The position numbers were made by a program, and so were the translations under genes. Positions 61,344-64,000 of a stretch of 64,000 nt of DNA are shown one piece after another (position 1 is the stretch's first letter; each line of letters starts with the position of its first letter). The notes beneath the pieces are model-generated. The model was given only the letters and a program-made list of their open reading frames with translations, ran no database searches and had not been told where the DNA came from. The stretch is from Plantactinospora soyae (GTDB taxonomy: Bacteria > Actinomycetota > Actinomycetes > Mycobacteriales > Micromonosporaceae): positions 186,001-250,000 of the forward strand of contig NZ_JADBEB010000001.1 in the NCBI RefSeq assembly GCF_014874095.1, given 5' to 3'.

Positions 61344-61990
61344 TCCGGGTGGTCCTCGCCGAGGACGGTGTGCTGCTCCGCGAAGGGCTCGTCGGCCTCC
61401 TCGGCCGGTTCGGTTTCGAGGTCGTGGCCGCCGTCGGGGACGCCGAAGCCCTCGGCAGGGCGGTCGCCGAACACGCCCCGGACCTGGTGCTGACCGACAT
61501 CCGGATGCCGCCGGACTTCACCGACGAGGGGCTGCGGGCCGCCGTGGAGCTGCGCCGTGCCCATCCCGGGCTGGCCGTGGTCGCGCTGAGCCAGTACGTC
61601 GAGCAGAGCTACGCCGCCGACCTGCTCGACTCGGACGGTGGCCGCCGGGTGGGCTACCTGTTGAAGGACCGGGTGGTCGACGTGCCGGAGTTCGTCGGCG
61701 CGCTGCGTCAGGTCGTGGACGGCGGCACGATCGTCGACCCCGAGGTGGTACGCCGGCTGCTCCGCCGGCAGCGGGATCCACTGGCCCGGCTCTCCGCCCG
61801 GGAGCGCGAGGTGCTGGCGCTGGTCGCCGAGGGCCGCTCGAACGCCGCCATCGCCCGGGTGCTGGTGGTCTCCGAGGCGGCGGTGGGCAAGCACGTCGGC
61901 AACATTCTCGCCAAGCTCGACCTGCCACCGACCGAGGACACCAACCGCCGGGTGCTGGCCGTGCTGGCGTACCTCACCGGCCAGCGCTGA
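61340..61990 (+). CDS. LuxR-type response regulator
   Basis: The 216-residue regulator has a receiver domain (LAEDGVLLREGL with the acidic pocket, phospho-acceptor Asp in VLTDIRMPP, Lys in LLKDRV) and a C-terminal LuxR HTH (LSAREREVLALVAEGRSNAAIARVLVVSEAAVGKHVGNIL). The GTG at 61340 overlaps the kinase TGA as GTGA and gives the usual N-terminus IRVVLAED; a GTG at 61322 is less likely. It probably controls the divergent ABC transporter, by analogy with similar clusters. Confidence 0.93.
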   Translation: MIRVVLAEDGVLLREGLVGLLGRFGFEVVAAVGDAEALGRAVAEHAPDLVLTDIRMPPDFTDEGLRAAVELRRAHPGLAVVALSQYVEQSYAADLLDSDGGRRVGYLLKDRVVDVPEFVGALRQVVDGGTIVDPEVVRRLLRRQRDPLARLSAREREVLALVAEGRSNAAIARVLVVSEAAVGKHVGNILAKLDLPPTEDTNRRVLAVLAYLTGQR

Positions 61991-62008
61991 CCTGCCGGCG
62001 GCGTCGGC

Positions 62009-62647
62009 TCAGAGCTGGCCGGGGTAGAAGCCGTGCCGGGACAGTGGGCCGATGAGCTGCTGTTCCTCGTAGGCGAAGTGCGACAGCAGGGTGTCGGTGA
62101 GCAGGTCGATCGCCTCGGTGATCGGGCCGTAGTCCGTGGGGTTGCGGGCGAGGTGCACGAGCGCGTCGTCGACCCCCTCCAGCACCTCGTGGATCGCCAG
62201 GTGTTCCTCGTGCAGCCGGTCCAGCACGGCCGACAGGTCGCGCTGGCTGCGCCGCAGGTGCGGGAAGATCCCCTCGCTCTCCATCGTGTGGTGGTTCGTC
62301 AGGGAGCGGCACTGCGCCTGGCAGACCCCGCCGAGGGTCCAGTCGTTGGCCCGGATCGTCATCATGTTGATCTGGCTGCGGGCGTCGCCGAGCTTCGCCG
62401 TACCCTCCGTCACCTGCTGGAGGATGTCCCGCACCTGGGCCAGCTCCGCCCGGTAGTGGTCATGTACGTCGACCAGGTGCCGGCCGGCGTACAGGCCGTG
62501 CCGGGTGAAGCTGACCTCCGGGGCCGGCTCGGCCGCCATCGGCCGGGTCGCCTCGTCCAGCACGCTCTTCGGGCTGTGCCGCTCGGTCGGGGCGGCGCTC
62601 GGCACGATGCCGGTACGCCGGGTCAGCCAGTCGTTCTCGGTGGTCAT
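62009..62647 (-). CDS. hemerythrin HHE domain protein
   Basis: The 212-residue protein carries a hemerythrin-like four-helix bundle (residues about 50-205) with the metal-site His/Glu pattern HDHYRAE, NHHTMESEGIFPH, HEEHLAIHEVLE and SHFAYEEQ. It would bind a di-iron centre and sense or store oxygen, NO or peroxide. The N-terminal 45 residues are disordered. The ATG at 62647 has a purine-rich AGGCAGGAC upstream. It converges with the response regulator and is followed upstream by the doxX gene on the same strand. Confidence 0.9.
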   Translation of the reverse strand: MTTENDWLTRRTGIVPSAAPTERHSPKSVLDEATRPMAAEPAPEVSFTRHGLYAGRHLVDVHDHYRAELAQVRDILQQVTEGTAKLGDARSQINMMTIRANDWTLGGVCQAQCRSLTNHHTMESEGIFPHLRRSQRDLSAVLDRLHEEHLAIHEVLEGVDDALVHLARNPTDYGPITEAIDLLTDTLLSHFAYEEQQLIGPLSRHGFYPGQL

Positions 62648-62697
62648 GTCCTGCCTTTGCGATCTTCCTGGAGGGGTGATCATCCTCCTACCACGGT

Positions 62698-63045
62698 CTA
62701 GGCGAGAATCCGCAGCACCAGGGCGGCGACGGCGAGCAGCAGCAGCGGGAGCGGCGCGTTCACGCCCTTGGCGTCGCCGGCCCGCAGGTGTGCGGCGACG
62801 GCCCCGAGGAAGTAGAGGACGACTCCGATCGCGGCGGCGATGCCGAGCGGCGCGAGCCAGATGCCGGCGACGAGCCCGACGGCTCCGGCGATCTCCAGGG
62901 CGGCCAGCGGCGGGAACCAGCTCAGCGGCACGTTGGCCCGTTGCAGGCTGGTGGTGATCCGCTCGTCCCGGGTCAGCTTGCCTCGGCCGGACATCAGGAG
63001 TACGGCCGCGAGCAGCGCCGCGACGATGATGTACCCGGTGAACAT
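62698..63045 (-). CDS. DoxX family membrane protein
   Basis: The 115-residue protein has four membrane helices and the DoxX pattern: an N-terminal helix with GKLTRD, RANVPLSWFPPLAALEIAGAVGLVAG, and two C-terminal helices. DoxX-like proteins take part in quinone, thiol or sulfur redox metabolism in the membrane. The ATG at 63045 has AAGGAGAT upstream. It is divergent from a MarR regulator, with inverted repeats in the gap. Confidence 0.88.
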   Translation of the reverse strand: MFTGYIIVAALLAAVLLMSGRGKLTRDERITTSLQRANVPLSWFPPLAALEIAGAVGLVAGIWLAPLGIAAAIGVVLYFLGAVAAHLRAGDAKGVNAPLPLLLLAVAALVLRILA

Positions 63046-63093
63046 CGGGATCTCCTTCGGGGGTGGAGTGCGAGGGCCCGGCAACGGTACCAG

Positions 63094-63148
63094 ATAGTCG
63101 TGAAGCCTCAACTGTTTAATCGTACCGACTATTTGCTACTGGTAGCAT
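63094..63148. promoter_or_regulatory. MarR operator and promoter, doxX/marR gap
   Basis: GCTAC-TG-GTAGC (63135-63146) overlaps the -10 box TAGCAT (63143-63148), which lies 6 nt before the marR ATG. A second dyad, ATAGTCG (63094-63100) and CGACTAT (63126-63132), spans the gap. Both suit a MarR repressor acting on marR and doxX. Confidence 0.6.
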
Positions 63149-63154
63149 CCTGGC

Positions 63155-63616
63155 ATGAGCCGAGGCAGGAGGCGGTCCGGGGAGACCGAGCGAACCGGCT
63201 TCCTGCTCGCCCGGCACGGCGGAATCGCCAACGCACGGTTGCGTCAGGCCCTCGGCCTGGCCGGGCTCAGCCCCCGGCACGGGATGACGCTGACCCGGCT
63301 CGCCGAGACCGGTTCGATGACCCAGCAGAGCCTGCTCGACATCCTCGGTGTCGACGCCAGCGTCCTGGTCACGCTGCTGAACGAGCTGGAGGACGAGGGC
63401 CTCGTCCAACGGCGCCGGGACCCGACGGACCGGCGCCGGCACATCGTCGAAATCACTCCCGCCGGTTCGGCCGCACTGGATAAGGTGGACGCCGCCGTCG
63501 ACCAGGTCGAGCGCGACCTGTTCACGGCACTCAGCACCGAGCAGGTCGACCAGCTGCACGAACTGCTCACCCGGGTACGCACCTCGGTCAACGACCCGGC
63601 GTGCACGGAGGACTGA
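63155..63616 (+). CDS. MarR family transcriptional regulator
   Basis: The 153-residue protein is a MarR winged-helix regulator: the recognition helix lies in MTQQSLLDILGVDASVLVTLLNELEDEGLV and the wing in RRRDPTDRRRHIVEIT. The ATG at 63155 is probably leaderless. It is divergent from doxX and followed by a flavin-oxidase-like gene, so it likely controls both in response to redox stress or a phenolic compound. Confidence 0.93.
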   Translation: MSRGRRRSGETERTGFLLARHGGIANARLRQALGLAGLSPRHGMTLTRLAETGSMTQQSLLDILGVDASVLVTLLNELEDEGLVQRRRDPTDRRRHIVEITPAGSAALDKVDAAVDQVERDLFTALSTEQVDQLHELLTRVRTSVNDPACTED

Positions 63617-63649
63617 CCACCCCGGGCACCGGATCAGCAGGAGGCGCGC

Positions 63650-64000
63650 ATGGCAAGCTGGCGGAACATCGAGCAGGACGCTCCGGACTTCGCCAAGCGG
63701 GTCCAGGAACGGTTCGGGGCCGGCACCAACAAGACCATCGCCACGCTCCGCCGGGACGGATCGCCCCGGATCAGCGCCTCGGAACTCGAGTTCAGCGACG
63801 GGGAGATCACCCTCGGCATGATGGGCGGTTCGATGAAGCTGCTCGACGTCCGGCGTGATCCCCGGATCGCCGTACACAGCCCGACTCTCGAGCCGCCCGC
63901 GGACGACCCGACAAGCTGGCCGGGGGACGCGAAGCTCGCCGGTACGGTCGTCGCGATCGACCCGCCGGCCGACAGCCCGCACGAGGGCGCCGGGTTCTTC
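63650..64000 (+). CDS. pyridoxamine 5'-phosphate oxidase family protein (partial)
   Basis: The first 117 codons are present; the gene runs off the window. The N-terminus MASWRNIEQDAPDFAKRVQE followed by TNKTIATLRRDGSPRISASELE and a DVRRDPRIAVHS segment matches the split-barrel flavin-binding PNPOx-like family (F420- or FMN-dependent). The ATG at 63650 has GGAGG upstream, 33 nt after marR, so the two are co-transcribed. Substrate and cofactor cannot be stated from the part seen. Confidence 0.88.
   Translation, partial: MASWRNIEQDAPDFAKRVQERFGAGTNKTIATLRRDGSPRISASELEFSDGEITLGMMGGSMKLLDVRRDPRIAVHSPTLEPPADDPTSWPGDAKLAGTVVAIDPPADSPHEGAGFF

Overview
The window is a GC-rich (about 70% by eye), gene-dense chromosomal segment of an actinobacterium, most likely a member of the Micromonosporaceae. 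The grounds are strong GC bias at third codon positions, many GTG starts, a 17-bp AGGAAGGGCCCCTTCTT-type terminator element of the kind I associate with Micromonospora and relatives, an Rv2231c-type CobC, an XRE/DUF397 pair, and CBM2-tagged secreted enzymes. The family assignment is inference; no rRNA or marker gene was compared. No IS element, prophage, CRISPR array or plasmid function was seen.

Layout. 1-3 kb (minus): hypothetical gene, hotdog thioesterase, EttA. 3.3-7.3 kb (plus): trehalose genes otsA and an otsB-GH15 fusion. 7.3-11 kb (minus): cobalamin genes cysG-cobT-cobC, coupled by 4-nt overlaps. 11-18 kb: class A penicillin-binding protein, GNAT, a diverged CobB, SURF1, a membrane protein. 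18-24 kb: ATP-dependent DNA ligase, M20 and M48 peptidases, P-loop kinase, rhodanese. 24-27 kb (minus): cobQ-cobD. 27-32 kb: acyltransferase, CBM2-tagged serine protease, membrane proteins. 33-36.5 kb: divergent TetR/methyltransferase pair, XRE+DUF397, Cys-motif protein. 36.5-41.3 kb: SSB paralogue, alpha/beta hydrolase overlapping a DUF1444 gene tail to tail, tRNA-Arg(UCU), DIP1984-family protein, lone ClpP. 41.4-46.9 kb: AfsR-type regulator, GNAT, NHEJ polymerase, methyltransferase. 47-52.7 kb: DUF418/TetR pair, secreted CE1 esterase-CBM2 with a LacI regulator, asparaginase. 52.7-57.2 kb: ribbon-helix-helix/Clp-N protein with a tiny membrane ORF, HTH protein, second-type alanyl-tRNA synthetase behind a structured leader. 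57.3-62 kb: ABC transporter divergent from a two-component system. 62-64 kb: hemerythrin, DoxX, MarR, and a flavin-oxidase-like protein cut by the window end.

How the parts work together. Six cobalamin genes lie in three blocks, so this is a broken-up B12 region; CysG, CobT, CobC and CobB carry low-complexity insertions or tails, and CobB has lost its glutaminase cysteine. Several regulators (TetR x2, MarR, the Clp-N protein, the HTH protein at 54 kb) have inverted repeats overlapping their own promoters, which points to autoregulation. At least sixteen genes begin 6-7 nt after a TANNNT hexamer, suggesting leaderless transcripts. The most unusual area is 52.7-57.2 kb: a likely ClpC N-domain decoy/sensor, a 28-codon membrane ORF coupled to it, an autoregulated HTH gene, and an AlaRS gene whose leader holds a 21-codon ORF folded into a nested stem-loop.
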